Origin: Lolium rigidum
Lineage: Eukaryota > Streptophyta > Magnoliopsida > Poales > Poaceae
Assembly (NCBI RefSeq): GCF_022539505.1
Contig: NC_061514.1
Location: forward strand, 223,805,018-223,869,017
DNA: 64,000 nucleotides
Direction: 5' to 3'
The notes beneath the pieces were generated by a model. It was not told the DNA's origin. It did not search any database and saw only the letters and a list, made by a program, of their open reading frames with translations. A program made the translations under genes and the position numbers. Positions 53,273-64,000 of the stretch are shown piece by piece (position 1 is the first letter of the stretch; each line of letters starts with the position of its first letter).

Positions 53273-53890
53273 TGATACGCCTCAAACTATCTAATTTCTT
53301 AAACCATGCTACTTTTATGATGATACTTCCACATATTATACATTAATTCTTTTATCGTCATTATTATGCATTTTCCGGCACTAACCCATATCCAGATGCC
53401 GAAGAGCCGCTTGTTGCTTTCAGTTGTTTTTGCCTGAAATCCCACAAAGAAATATTCTCAATTGGACTAATCAACGCCTAGGGTCTGTTTTTCCACCGGC
53501 GCTCGTAAGACCAAAGGGAAACAAAGTGGGGGCGACGGGGCGCCAACACCATTGTGGCCGCGCGCCGGTGGGGCCCGCGCCACTTGAGCAGGTGGGGTTC
53601 CCACGGCCTCCTTGACTCCGCCTTCCGCCTACTTAAAGTCTTCATCGCGAAAACCCCAGTACCGAGAGCCACGATACGAAAACCTTCCGCAGCCGCCGCG
53701 CCGCTGTCCCATCTCTGGGGACCTGGGGAGATCGCCTCCCACCCCGCTTCAGGTAGGTCTCATCTCCCAGGTCTTTCTTCATCACCATGACGCTCCCGGA
53801 TTGATGCGTGTGGTGGAGTAGTTCTACCCCGACTATGGTCCACAGCAAGAGCTAGACAAGCTCTGTCTTCCTCACATGTGCTATCATGCC
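53273..53890 (+). repeat. Type-3 LTR-like relic inside M
   Basis: TGATACGCCTCAAACTATC through a GC-rich promoter-like part (CTACTTAAAGTC) and GGGGAGATCGCCTCCCACC. It follows the order of the L 5' LTR read on its own strand (60295 down to about 59690) but is well diverged and lacks the rest. Confidence 0.65.
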
Positions 53891-54033
53891 AGACCAGAGC
53901 TACCATCACAGATCAGAAGATCATCTATTGTAATGCTACATGTTTGAGCAAATGTGTTCGTGAAAGTTCTTTTATCGCTCAGCTTGTTAATCGAATTGCT
54001 TGAGGACAAGCAATAAGCTAAGCTTGGGGGAGT

Positions 54034-55420
54034 TGATACGTCCAAAACGTATCTACTTTCCCCGAACACTTTTGCTATTGTTTGGCCTCTAATTTGTGTA
54101 TTTTGGATGCAACTAACACGGACTAACGCTGTTTTCTAGCAGAATCTGCTCGGTGTCTGCTTTTGTGCGTAAATCCAACTTTCGGGAAAAACCTCGAATT
54201 TATGCAAGGCCCTATTTTCCCAGGAAACTAAAGGAGCCGAAGGGCAATTGAAGTGGAGGCCCGAGGGCCCCACACCATAGGGCGGCGCGGCCCGTGGGGG
54301 CCGCGCGGCCCCATGGTGTGGCCCCTCGGCCGGCCTCCGACGCCCTCCTTCGGACTACTTATTCGCCTCGACCTAAAAACGCCCGGGAGAAGTCGAAGTC
54401 GCCAGAAACCCTCCAGAACGCCGCCACATCGCGAAACTCCGTCGCAGAGCCGGGATCTCCGTTCGGCACTCGCCGGACGAGGAATTGGAGGAGATCATCA
54501 CCGCCATCACCGCCAACGCCTCTCCATCAACCAACAATGTTTCCCCCATCCATGTGTGAGTAATTCCCCCGCTGTAGGTCGAAGGGGATGGTAGGGATTG
54601 GATGAGATTGGTCATGTAATAGCATAAGATTGTTAGGGCATAGTGCCTAGTGTCCGTAGATGGTACTTTTATGATATTGTTGCAACTTGTTATGCTTAAT
54701 GCTTGTCACTAGGGCCCGAGTGCCATGATCTCAGATCTGAACATGTTATTGATTCATGAAGATATTCGTTGTTTATGATCTTACCTCGCAAGTTGTATAC
54801 ACATGTCATCGTCCGGAACCAATGGCCCCGAAGTGACAGAATCGGGACAACCGGAGGGAATGGCAGCTGATGTGAGGATCACATGTGTTCACGGAGTGTT
54901 AATGCTTTGCTCCGGTACTCTATTAAAAGGAGTACCTTAATATCCAGATAGTTTCCCTTGAGGCCCTACTGCCACCAGGCCGGTAGGACAAAAGATGTTG
55001 TGCAAGTTTCTCATTGCGAGCACGTACGACTATAATTGGAACACATGCCTATTGATTGATTAGTACTTGGACACCGTTTTATTATTATCTCGCAAATGCC
55101 CCGCTATGATTGTTACATGAGTTTCTCTCATCCATGCAACGCCCGTCATCCGTCCCCGTGCCTACGTATTTTAATCCTGTTGTTTACTATAATCACTACC
55201 GCTGTCTTTGTTACTCGTCTTGTTATTTCACTATCGCTATCGCTATAAAACTGTTACTACCGATAAACTCTTGCGAGCAAGTCCGTTTCCAGTGCAATCG
55301 AATTGACAACTCCGTTGTTAAGGCTTCCAAGTGTTCTTTGTCTCCCCTTGTGTCGAATCAATAAATTGGGTAATACTTCCCTCGAAGACTGTTGCGATCC
55401 CCTATACTTGTGGGTCATCA
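54034..55420 (+). repeat. 3' LTR of M (type 1, 1387 bp)
   Basis: TGATACGTCCAAAACGTATC to TACTTGTGGGTCATCA, colinear with the J 5' LTR. Confidence 0.93.
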
Positions 55421-55700
55421 CTCCCCTGTGGCCCCACTTCGTTTCGTCTTCGGACTTCTGGAAGCTTCGTGAGAAAATAGGCCCCTGGGCTTTTATTTCG
55501 TCCAATTCGAGAATATTTCTTTACTAGGATTTCTGAAACCAAAAACAGCAGAAAACAAAGAATCGGCACTTCGGCATCTTGTTAATAGGTTAGTTCCGTA
55601 AAATGCACGAATATGACATAAAGTGTGCATAAAACATGTAGATAACATCAATAATGTGGCATGGAACACAAGAAATTATCGATACGTTGGAGACGTATCA
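55421..55700 (-). repeat. 3' LTR of L, truncated by M
   Basis: Start of the LTR on the minus strand (TGATACGTCTCCAACG) through CCCAGGGGCC and the CTTCTGGAAGC-like part. The wording fits the type-3 LTR at 58695 better than type 2. Confidence 0.82.
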
Positions 55701-57089
55701 AGCATCGATTGCTATATTTGTGCTAGAGCTTTTATTTTGAAAACATGAAACAATTTTGTCAACGGTAGTAATAAAGCATATGAGTTATGTACATTATATC
55801 TTACAAGTTGCAAGTCTCATGCATAGTATACTAATAGTGCCCGCACCTTGTCCTAATTAGCTTGGACTACCGGATCTTTGCAATGCACATGTTTTAACCA
55901 AGTGTCACAATGGGGTACCTCCATGCCGCTCGTACAAAGGTCTAAGGAGAAAGCTCGCATTTTGGATTTCTCGCTTTTGATTATTCTCAACTTAGACATC
56001 CATACCGGGACAACATGGACAACAAGATAATGGACTCCTCTTTAATGCATAAGCATGTGGCAACAATTATTATTCTCATATGAGATTGAGGATATGTGTC
56101 CAAACCGAAACTTCCACCATGAATCATGGCTTTAGTTAGCGGCCCAATGTTCTTCTCTAACAATATGCATGCTCCAACCATAAAGGTGGTAGATCTCTCT
56201 TACTTCAGACAAGACGGACATGCATAGAAACTCACATGATATTCAACAAAGAATAGTTGATGGCGTCCCCGTAAGCATGGTTATCGCACAACAAGCAACT
56301 TAATAAGAGATAAAGTGCATAAGTACATATTCAATACCACAATAGTTTTTAAGCTATTTGTCCCATGAGCTATATATTGCAAAGGTGAATGATGGAATTT
56401 TAAAGGTAGCACTCAAGCAATTTACTTTGGAATGGCGGATAAATACCATGTAGTAGGTAGGTATGGTGGACACAAATGGCATAGTGGTTGGCTCAAGTAT
56501 TTGGGATGCATGAGAAGTATTCCCTCTCGATACAAGGTTTAGGCTAGCAAGGCTATTTGAAACAAACACAAGGATGAACGGTGCAGCAAAACTCACATAA
56601 AAGACATATGGTAAACATTATAAGACTCCATACCGTCTTCCTTGTTGTTCAAAACTCAATACTAGATGTTATCTAGACTCTAGAGAAACCAAATATGCAA
56701 ACCAAATTAGCAAGTTCTAAGTATTTCTTCATTAATGGGTGCAAAGTATATGATGCAAGAGCTTAAACATGAGCACAACAATTGCCAAGTATCAAATTAT
56801 CCAAGACATTTTAGAGTTACTACATGTAGCATTTTCCAATTCCAACCATATAACAATTTAACGAAGAAGAAACTTCGCCATGAATACTATGAGTAGAGCC
56901 TAAGGACATATTTGTCCATATGCTACAGCGGAGCGTGTCTCTCTCCCACAAAGTGAATGCTAGGATCCATTTTATTCAAACAAAACAAAAAAACAAAAAC
57001 AAACCGACGCTCCAAGCAAAGTGCATAAGATGTGACGGAATAAAAATATAGTTTCAGGGGAGGAACCCGATAATGTTGTCGATGAAGAA

Positions 57090-57174
57090 GGGGATGCCTT
57101 GGGCATCCCCAAGCTTAGACGCTTGAGTCTTCTTATAATATGCAGGGGTGAACCACCGGGCATCCCCAAGCTTA
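57090..57174 (-). repeat. Internal polypurine-tract copies with hairpin (L)
   Basis: Same 9-bp stem (57090-57098 with 57102-57110) and TAAGCTTGGGGATGC copies at 57104-57118 and 57160-57174 as in K. Confidence 0.85.
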
Positions 57175-57816
57175 GAGCTTTCACTCTCCTTGATCATATT
57201 GCATCATACTCCTCTCTTGATCCTTGAAAACTTCCTCCACACCAAACTCGAAACAACTCATTAGAGGGTTAGTGCATAATAAAAATTCACATGTTCAGAG
57301 GTGACACAATAATTCTTAACACTTCTGGACATTGCATAAAGCTACTGGACATTAATGGATCAAAGAAATTCATCCAACATAGCAAAAGAGGCAATGCAAA
57401 ATAAAAGGCAGAATCTGTCAAAACGAACGTATCCGTAAAGATGGATTTATTAGGCCACCGACTTGCTCAAACGAAAATGCTCAAATTGAATGAAAGTTGC
57501 GTACATATCCGAGGATCATGCTCGTAAATTGGCTTAATTTTCTCGAGCTACCTACAGGGAGGTAGACCCGGATTCGTGACGAGCAAAGAAATCTGGAACT
57601 GCGCAAGAATCCAAATCTAGTACTTACTTTTCTATCAAAGACTTTACTTGGCACAACAAAACATAAAACTAAGATAAGGAGAGGTTGCTAGCAGTAGTAA
57701 ACAACTTCCAAGACACAAATATAAAACAAAAATACTGGAGTAAAAACATGGGTTGTCTCCCATAAGCGCTTTTCTTTAACGCCTTCGGCCTAGGCGCGTA
57801 AAGTGTATCTCAAGTA

Positions 57817-58455
57817 TTATCGAAGGGTGGTGCACCTACGAGTGGGGTTTGGAGTTTTCTCAACCATGCATAGTATATTGGATACATAAGTTTCAGCGTC
57901 TCCCTTTTCATTAGTCTTGGGCTTGCTACTCTCATCGAACAAATTTTCGTGAACAAGCCAAGCATAGTTATTTTCTAGTGCATCATTCATAGCTAGGAGT
58001 TTGCATGGTATTGGTGCTTTGATCTCCCCACCATCATTAGCATTATTAGTATACCTTATCCTATCCATGTCCATTTTTTCAAGGAGACTAACAAAATTAG
58101 TATGAGAACCAAGCATATTAAATTTAGCGAAGACCTTTCTAGCCTCTCTTGCTAGACCACCAAATTCTCTAAGAAGGGTTTCTAAAACAAAATCTTTCTT
58201 TTCCCCCTCTTCCAAATCACCAAGTGTAAGAAACATGTGTTGGATTATAGGATTGAGATTAACAAATTTAGTTTCCAACGAGCGAACTAAAGCAGCGGCA
58301 ACAATTTCATAAGTAGGAGCAAGTTCTACCAAGTGTCTATCTTCAAAATCTTCAACGGTACTAACATGGGTAAAAAATTCTTCTATATTGTTCCTCCCAA
58401 TTATAGACCCTTGTTCTACCGGTATGTTCTTTGCGGTAAAATTAAAAGGAAACAT
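57817..58455 (-). CDS. L ORF: predicted helical protein (212 aa, function unknown)
   Basis: Uninterrupted frame MFPFNFTAKNIPVEQGSIIG..., with long amphipathic stretches (YEIVAAALVRSLETKFVNL, DFVLETLLREFGGLAREAR) and no membrane segment. It does not resemble the K ORF, although it sits in the same place, about 240 bp inside the 5' LTR, and the flanking non-coding DNA of K and L is homologous. I recognise no domain; a capsid-like or adaptor role is possible but unsupported. The 639-bp frame is intact. Confidence 0.6.
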   Translation of the reverse strand: MFPFNFTAKNIPVEQGSIIGRNNIEEFFTHVSTVEDFEDRHLVELAPTYEIVAAALVRSLETKFVNLNPIIQHMFLTLGDLEEGEKKDFVLETLLREFGGLAREARKVFAKFNMLGSHTNFVSLLEKMDMDRIRYTNNANDGGEIKAPIPCKLLAMNDALENNYAWLVHENLFDESSKPKTNEKGDAETYVSNILCMVEKTPNPTRRCTTLR

Positions 58456-58664
58456 GATGAATCAAGTAAAGTAAATGCAAGTAAACTAATTTTTTTGTGT
58501 TTTCGATATAGCAAACAAGATAGCAAATAAAGTAAAACTAGCAACTAATTTTTTTGTGTTTTGATATAAGTGCAGCAAACAAAGTAAGTAAATAAAATAA
58601 AGCAAGACAAAAACAAAGTAAAGAGATTGGGAAGTGGAGACTCCCCTTGCAGCGTGTCTTGATC

Positions 58665-58682
58665 TCCCCGGCAACGGCGCCG
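58665..58682 (-). promoter_or_regulatory. Primer-binding site of L (tRNA-Asp)
   Basis: Element strand GGCGCCGTTGCCGGGGA, 12 to 13 bases inside the LTR edge. Confidence 0.9.
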
Positions 58683-58694
58683 CGTAAAAGAGCT

Positions 58695-60295
58695 TGATGG
58701 CGTGTATTTCACACGTTCGTTGGGCAACCCCAAGAGGAAGGTATGATGCGCACAGCAGCAAGTTTTCCCTCGTAAAGAAACCAAGGTTTATCGAACCAGG
58801 AGGAGCCAAGAAGCACGTTGAAGGTTGATGGCGGCGGGATGTAGTGCGGCGCAACACCAGGGATTCCGCGCCAACGTGGAACCCGCACAACACAACCAAA
58901 GTACTTTGCCCCAACGAAACAGATGAGGTTGTCAATCTCACCGGCTTGCCGTAACAAAGGATTAACCGTATTGTGTGGAAGATGATTGTTTGCAGAGAAA
59001 ACAAGAAAACAAGTATTGCAACAGAGATTTGTATATCAGTATTAAAGAATGGACCGGGGTCCACAGTTCACTAGAGGTGTCTCTCCATAAGATAAAAGCA
59101 TGTTGGGTGAACAAATTACAGTCGGGCAATTGACAAATAGAGAGGGCATAACAATGCACATACATGACATGATAAGTATAGTGAGATTTAATTGGGCATT
59201 ACGACAAAGTACATAGACCGCCATCCAATCGCATCTATGCCTAAAAAGTCCACCTTCAGAGTTATCATCCGAACCCCTCCAGTATTAAGTTGCTAACAAC
59301 GGACAATTGCATTAAGTATGGTGCGTAATGTAATCAACAACTACATCCTCGGACATAGCGCTCAATGTTTTATCCCTAGTGGTAACAACACAACACAACC
59401 TTAGAACTTTCTCACATCTGTCCCGTGTGTCAATGCGGGCATGAACCCACTATCGAGCATAAATACTCCCTCTTGGAGTTAAAAGCAAAAACTTGGCCGA
59501 GCCTCTACTAGTAACGGAGAGCATGCAAGATCATAAACAACACATATGTAATAACTTGATAATTAACATGACATGGTATTCTCTATCCATCGGATCCCGA
59601 CAAACACAACATATAGAATTACGAGATAGATGATCTTGATCATGTTAGGCAGCTCACAAGATCCAACAATGAAGCACAATGAGGAGAAGACAACCATCTA
59701 GCTACTGCTATGGACCCATAGTCCAGGGGTGAACTACTCACTCATCACTCCGGAGGCGACCATGGCGGTGTAGAGTCCTCCGGGAGATGAATCCCCTCTC
59801 CGGCGGGGTGCCGGAGGAGATCTCCAGAATCCCCCGAGATGGGATCGGCGGCGGCGGCGTCTCAGTAAGGTTTTCCGTATCGTGGTTTTTCGTCTTAGGG
59901 GTTTCGCGACGGAGGCTTTAAGTAGGCGGAAGGGCAGAGTCGGGGGCCATACGAGGGGCCCACACCATAGGGCGGCGTGGGCCCCCCCTTGGCCGCGCAG
60001 CCATGTGGTGTCGCCACCTCGTGGCCCCACTTCGTATGCTCTTCGGTCTTCTAGAAGCTCCGTGGAAAAATAGGCCCCTGGGTCTTCGTTTCGTCCAATT
60101 CCGAGAATATTTCGTTACTAGGATTTCCGAAACCAAAAACAGCAGTAAAACATGAACTCGGCACTTCGGCATCTTGTTAATAGGTTAGTTCCAGAAAATG
60201 CACGAATATGACATAAAGTGTGCATAAAACATGTAGGTATCATCAATAATATGGCATAGAACATAAGAAATTATCGATACGTCGGAGACGTATCA
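58695..60295 (-). repeat. 5' LTR of L (type 3, 1601 bp)
   Basis: Plus strand TGATGGCGTGTATTTCACACG to GGAGACGTATCA. The element-strand start is shared with type-2 LTRs, while the rest differs. It resembles the Fatima/Sabrina group of Triticeae Athila elements (name from memory). Confidence 0.9.
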
Positions 60296-60360
60296 GAACC
60301 TCACTGTTTTTTTTCCTTTTCAGGGCATCAACTTAATCAAGGATAATGACCAAATGCATC

Positions 60361-62062
60361 TGATGTCTACGGGAGCTTCTATTCTTGTAGACAGTGTTGG
60401 GCCTCCAAGAGCAGAGGTTTGTAGAACAGCAGCAAGTTTCCCTTAAGTGGATACCCAAGGTTTATCGAACTCAGGGAGGAAGAGGTCAAAGATATCCCTC
60501 TCATGCAACCTCGCAACCACAAAGCAAGAAGTCTCTTGTGTCCCCAACACACCTAATAGGTGCACTAGTTCGGCGAAGAGATAGTGAAATACGGGTGGTA
60601 TGAACAAGTAGTAGCAACGGCACTTGCAACGTTGCTTTGCCCAGGACAAGTAAACAAGCAGTAGTAACGCAAGCAGAGTAACGCTAAAGAAAACAAGAAA
60701 CAAGCAAGCGATAGCGTATTTAGGAACAAGGCCTAGGGATTACACTTTCACTAGTGGACACTCTCAACATTGATCACATAACGGAATAGATAAATGCATA
60801 CTCTACACTTTTGTTGGATGATGAACACATTGCGTAGAGATTACACGAACCCTCAATGCCGGAGTTAACAAGCTCCACAATAATGCTCATGTTTAAGTAA
60901 CCTTATAGTGTAAGATAGATCAATAGACTAAACCAAGTACTAGCATAGCATGCACACCGTCACCTTCATGCATATGTAGGAGGAATAGATCACATCAATA
61001 TTATCATAGCAATAGTTAACTTCGCAATCTACAAGAGATCATGATCATAGCATAAACCAAGTACTAACACGTGCACGCACCGTCACCTTTGCACACATGC
61101 GAGGAGGAATAAAACTACTTTAATAACACATCACTAGAGTAGCACATAGATAAATTGTGATACAAAACATATTGCAATCTTAAAGAGATATAAATAAGCA
61201 CCTCACTATGCCATTCAACATTGAGTAAGTATTCTGTGAAATATGGCCTAAGAGACCCACACGGTGCACACACTTGTCACCTTTACACACGTGGGACAAG
61301 GAGTCTCAGGAGATCACATAAGTAAAACTCACTTGACTAGCATAATGACATCTAGATTACAAGCATCATCATATGAATCTCAATCATGTAAGGCAGCTCA
61401 TGAGATTATTGTATTGAAGCACATAGGAGAGAGATGAACCACATAGCTACCGTGACAGCCCCCGAGCCTCGATGGAGAACTACTCCCTCCTCATGGGAGC
61501 AGACAGCGGTGATGAAGATGGCGGTGGAGATGGCAGCGGTGTCGATGGAGAAGCCTTCCGGGGGCACTTCCCCGCTCCGGCAGGTGCCGGAACAGAGACT
61601 CCCGTCCCCGGATCTTGGCTTCGCGATGGCGGCGGCTCGGAAGGTTTACGTGGTTTTCGTCGAACGCCCCGAGGTTTTTAGGTCGGGGCTTTATATAGGC
61701 GGAGAGGCGGCGCAGAGGGCTTACGGGGGGCCCACACCCTAGGGGGCGCCCCCCTTGGCCGCGCGCGGGGTGTGGTGTGGTGGCCCTGCCCCCCTTCTCC
61801 GGCGGTTCTCGTGTGTTCGGATGCTTCCGGGTAAAATAGGAACCCGGGCGTTGATTTCGTCCGATTCCGAGAATATTTCGTTACTAGGATTTACGAAACC
61901 AAAAACAAGCGAGAAAACGATGAACCGGCACTTCGGCATCTTGTTAATAGGTTAGTTCCAGAAAATGCACGAATATGACATAAAGTGTGCATATAACATG
62001 TAGATAACATCAATAATGTGGCATGGAACACAAGAAATTATCGATACGTTGGAGACGTATCA
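60361..62062 (-). repeat. Solo LTR (type 2, 1702 bp) with perfect duplication GCATC
   Basis: TGATGTCTACGGGAGC to GGAGACGTATCA, flanked by GCATC at 60356-60360 and 62063-62067. TATA box (CCTATATAA on minus) at 61691-61699. Nearly identical to the K 3' LTR. Confidence 0.95.
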
Positions 62063-62067
62063 GCATC

Positions 62068-63917
62068 TAAAAGGGAAATAAATACCATTCGCTTGGTAAT
62101 TACCTTACGGATCAGAATCATGCATGTACACTACTTTTGCATTATGACCTTCATTCTATATATCTTGCTCCACTTACCATCCTCATCAACTTGCCAAATG
62201 CAAATGATCTACAGAGTTTGGAAAGAAATTAGTACAACTTAACCATATTTGGTACAGAAACAGCGAGCACATTATGGACACAACAATATCTGAGATTACA
62301 AACATCTAGGAGTGAACATCAGCCCTTTAAAAAAGAGCATCAACACCGTGCTTTTCTTTTCCCCGAATTTTGACCCTACTTTGTCCGTTTGCTCGTTGTA
62401 GTTTAAAGAAAATACATGGTTAATGTGTAAAATACATCTTGGTGATTGCATGAAGAAGAAGAAAAAACTCATGTCATCTCAACCTACCAGCTTATATCTC
62501 GACTAATGCCGATGTGGGTCTTCTAAACATGCAGGGTCTCGTTCATCCACGCCAAGACTCCATCTTCAATTTTGAAGAACTTCATTCTTTTACACATCAA
62601 AATTAAATGATAAGAAATTCCTCTGCAAAGATAGTTTAGTACGACATAAGAAACATGGAAGAACCTATAAGTTAGAGAACTTTAGAACAACTAATATGTT
62701 CTTTCCGAAAAAAATCAACTACTAATAACACAGTTCACTGGGAGCACCTTCTGTGTTACCAATTTAAAAGTTCAAATCAAAATAACAATGGTAAAAATGA
62801 CTTGGTGGTATAGTCCTATAGATTGACGAGAAAAATAAGAAAGAAACAATTGAAAACTTGCCTAAAAATGTAACCTTGGGGCATGTTTATCTCATGTTCT
62901 TTCTCTTCACTATGCAATGATTCCTCAATTATGCAAATCTTCAAGGTTAATCTCAATAGGCTACACCTGCCATAAACTATAACACCTCCTTAATAGCTGC
63001 CTGAAATATCCAAATATGGTTAGAGAATTGGAAGAGTGTAGTTTGCGTAACCTTGAATGATAGGTCTGTTAGCATGGTTGCGTTAAGGGCATCTTCAACT
63101 TTCAGCTTCTTAGCGCTCTTGAGACTTATTAGTTAGTGTAGTGTAAATTATGACAATGCTATGGTAGACTCGCTGGTCTAAATCTACTTAATATTATTGG
63201 CAATGACAAGTTTACAAATATGTAAATCAAATAGTAGTAGTAACTCTGAAAGAGAGCTCACCTAATTATCTGAATAGCAAGCCTCCCCGTGAAAGTAAAC
63301 AACCGAACGTGGGTAACATCGAAAGTTTAACTCGCAATTCACATGTATATGATATCATCGGACAAGGTTTGATTTCTCTCCCAAATCAAAGCAACGGAAA
63401 CTTCAAGCGTGAACGAAAACCTCGATCAATAGGAGATGAAAAATCTTGGTGGAGCGTGTTGTCAACGAGCATGAAGCCCCGGATGTGCAGGGGACGGGCG
63501 GGGCGCAACAACGACGGTGTGCGAGGGATCCGGCGGCGGTAGTGCGGAGCCGCGGAGGCAGAGTGAAGGATCCGGCGGCGGGCGTGCAATGCTCTGCGAG
63601 CAGGATGACGATGATGGCGGCGTGCTACTGACGGTGGCCTACAGGGTTGTCCTGTTGGACAGGGCGGCGGCTTCGTCCTGGCCGCTGGCCAACGGATGAA
63701 CAGGGTCTATGCGTTGGCCAAATTTTCAGGGCAGCGGCGTGCGTGAACGACCCTGTGTTCCACTTTGTCCTACACCCCGGTCAGCGCAATCACGGACGCA
63801 CACCAAGAATACATCTGCTTTTCTCCATGGCATTGAACATGATTTGGGATAACGAAGGAAAGAAGGATTTGATTTGGTAAGTAAAGATTTGATTTGACAA
63901 GTAAAGAGGGAAATTAG
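62068..63917. other. Sequence without recognised repeats
   Basis: AT-rich to about 63400, then GC-rich to 63800 with a direct repeat GGATCCGGCGGCGG (about 63526 and 63570). Short ORFs on both strands show no known domain. It could be low-copy, gene-proximal DNA. Confidence 0.35.
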
Positions 63918-64000
63918 TGTTGGAGATATGCCCAAGAGGCAATAATAAAAGTGGTTATTATATATCTTTATGTTTATATACCATGCTATAATTGTATTAA
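63918..64000 (+). repeat. Start of a BARE/Angela-type copia LTR
   Basis: TGTTGGAGATATGCCC followed by AAGAGGCAATAATAAAAG matches the well-known LTR start of BARE1/Angela/WIS copia elements of Pooideae, recalled from memory. Only 83 bp are in the window; orientation is by the TG start. Confidence 0.85.

Larger units (their letters stand above)
52695..55420 (+). mobile_element. Element M: 3' end of a type-1 Athila-like element
   Basis: Plus orientation. Diverged 3' internal sequence like that of J (52740-53270), a block matching the first part of a type-3 LTR (53273 to about 53890), polypurine tract AAGCTTGGGGGAGT (54020-54033) and a full LTR 54034-55420. No coding sequence. It is inserted in the 3' LTR of L, since a truncated L LTR begins at 55421. 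Confidence 0.8.
55421..60295 (-). mobile_element. Element L: Athila-like non-autonomous element with a second unknown ORF
   Basis: Minus orientation. Truncated 3' LTR (55421-55700), internal sequence colinear with K but lacking its first 490 bp including the terminal polypurine tract, an ORF (58455 to 57817), tRNA-Asp primer site and a full 5' LTR of type 3 (58695-60295). Right flank is GAACC; the left flank is lost at M. Confidence 0.85.

Overview
The window is intergenic DNA of a cool-season grass (Pooideae). I infer this from the repeat families: Athila-type LTRs with a tRNA-Asp primer site, a CACTA transposon ending in CACTACAAGAAAAG, a plant L1-type LINE, and the first bases of a BARE/Angela-type copia LTR at the right edge. 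I find no intact host gene, tRNA, rRNA or CRISPR array. Two 100-N assembly gaps (33907-34006, 49006-49105) divide the window and hide some element ends.

Layout, left part. A Ty3/gypsy gag-PR-RT element (B, minus strand, about 83-10281, resembling CRM-type chromoviruses) carries a complete gag-only element (A1, 1372-6101, target duplication GTTGG). B sits inside the tandem-repeat zone of a CACTA element (right end at 12974), which also holds a solo LTR (11354-12419, duplication AGGCA). The CACTA end abuts the gag fragment of another gypsy element (F, 12975-13821). F is followed by a second A-type element (A2, 13822-18240) and an extra A-type LTR (A3, 18241-19207).

Middle part. A giant LTR (G, 19208-28757) is split by element C (22077-27540, duplication GTACT). 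C has no gag or pol. It has one ORF rich in CxxC motifs, and its two LTRs belong to different subfamilies. A second giant LTR (H, 28805-33906) runs into the first gap. After the gap come a decayed LINE (34007-36232, minus) and about 950 bp of unassigned sequence.

Right part. This is an Athila-type cluster. J (37189-42790, plus) has a frameshifted gag. K (42791-49005, minus) is inserted in the 3' LTR of J. After the second gap come an unidentified block, the 3' end of another plus element (M, 52695-55420), element L (55421-60295, minus) and a solo LTR (60361-62062, duplication GCATC). K and L share non-coding internal sequence but carry unrelated ORFs. The last stretch, 62068-63917, shows no repeat I recognise.

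How the parts relate. Most elements here cannot make their own enzymes: A1, A2, C, K and L lack pol, and B, J and the LINE are broken. They would depend on reverse transcriptase and integrase supplied by relatives elsewhere. The themes most worth following are LTR boundary evolution (duplicated polypurine tracts and primer sites, mismatched LTR pairs), structured leaders, and uncharacterised ORFs in non-autonomous retrotransposons.
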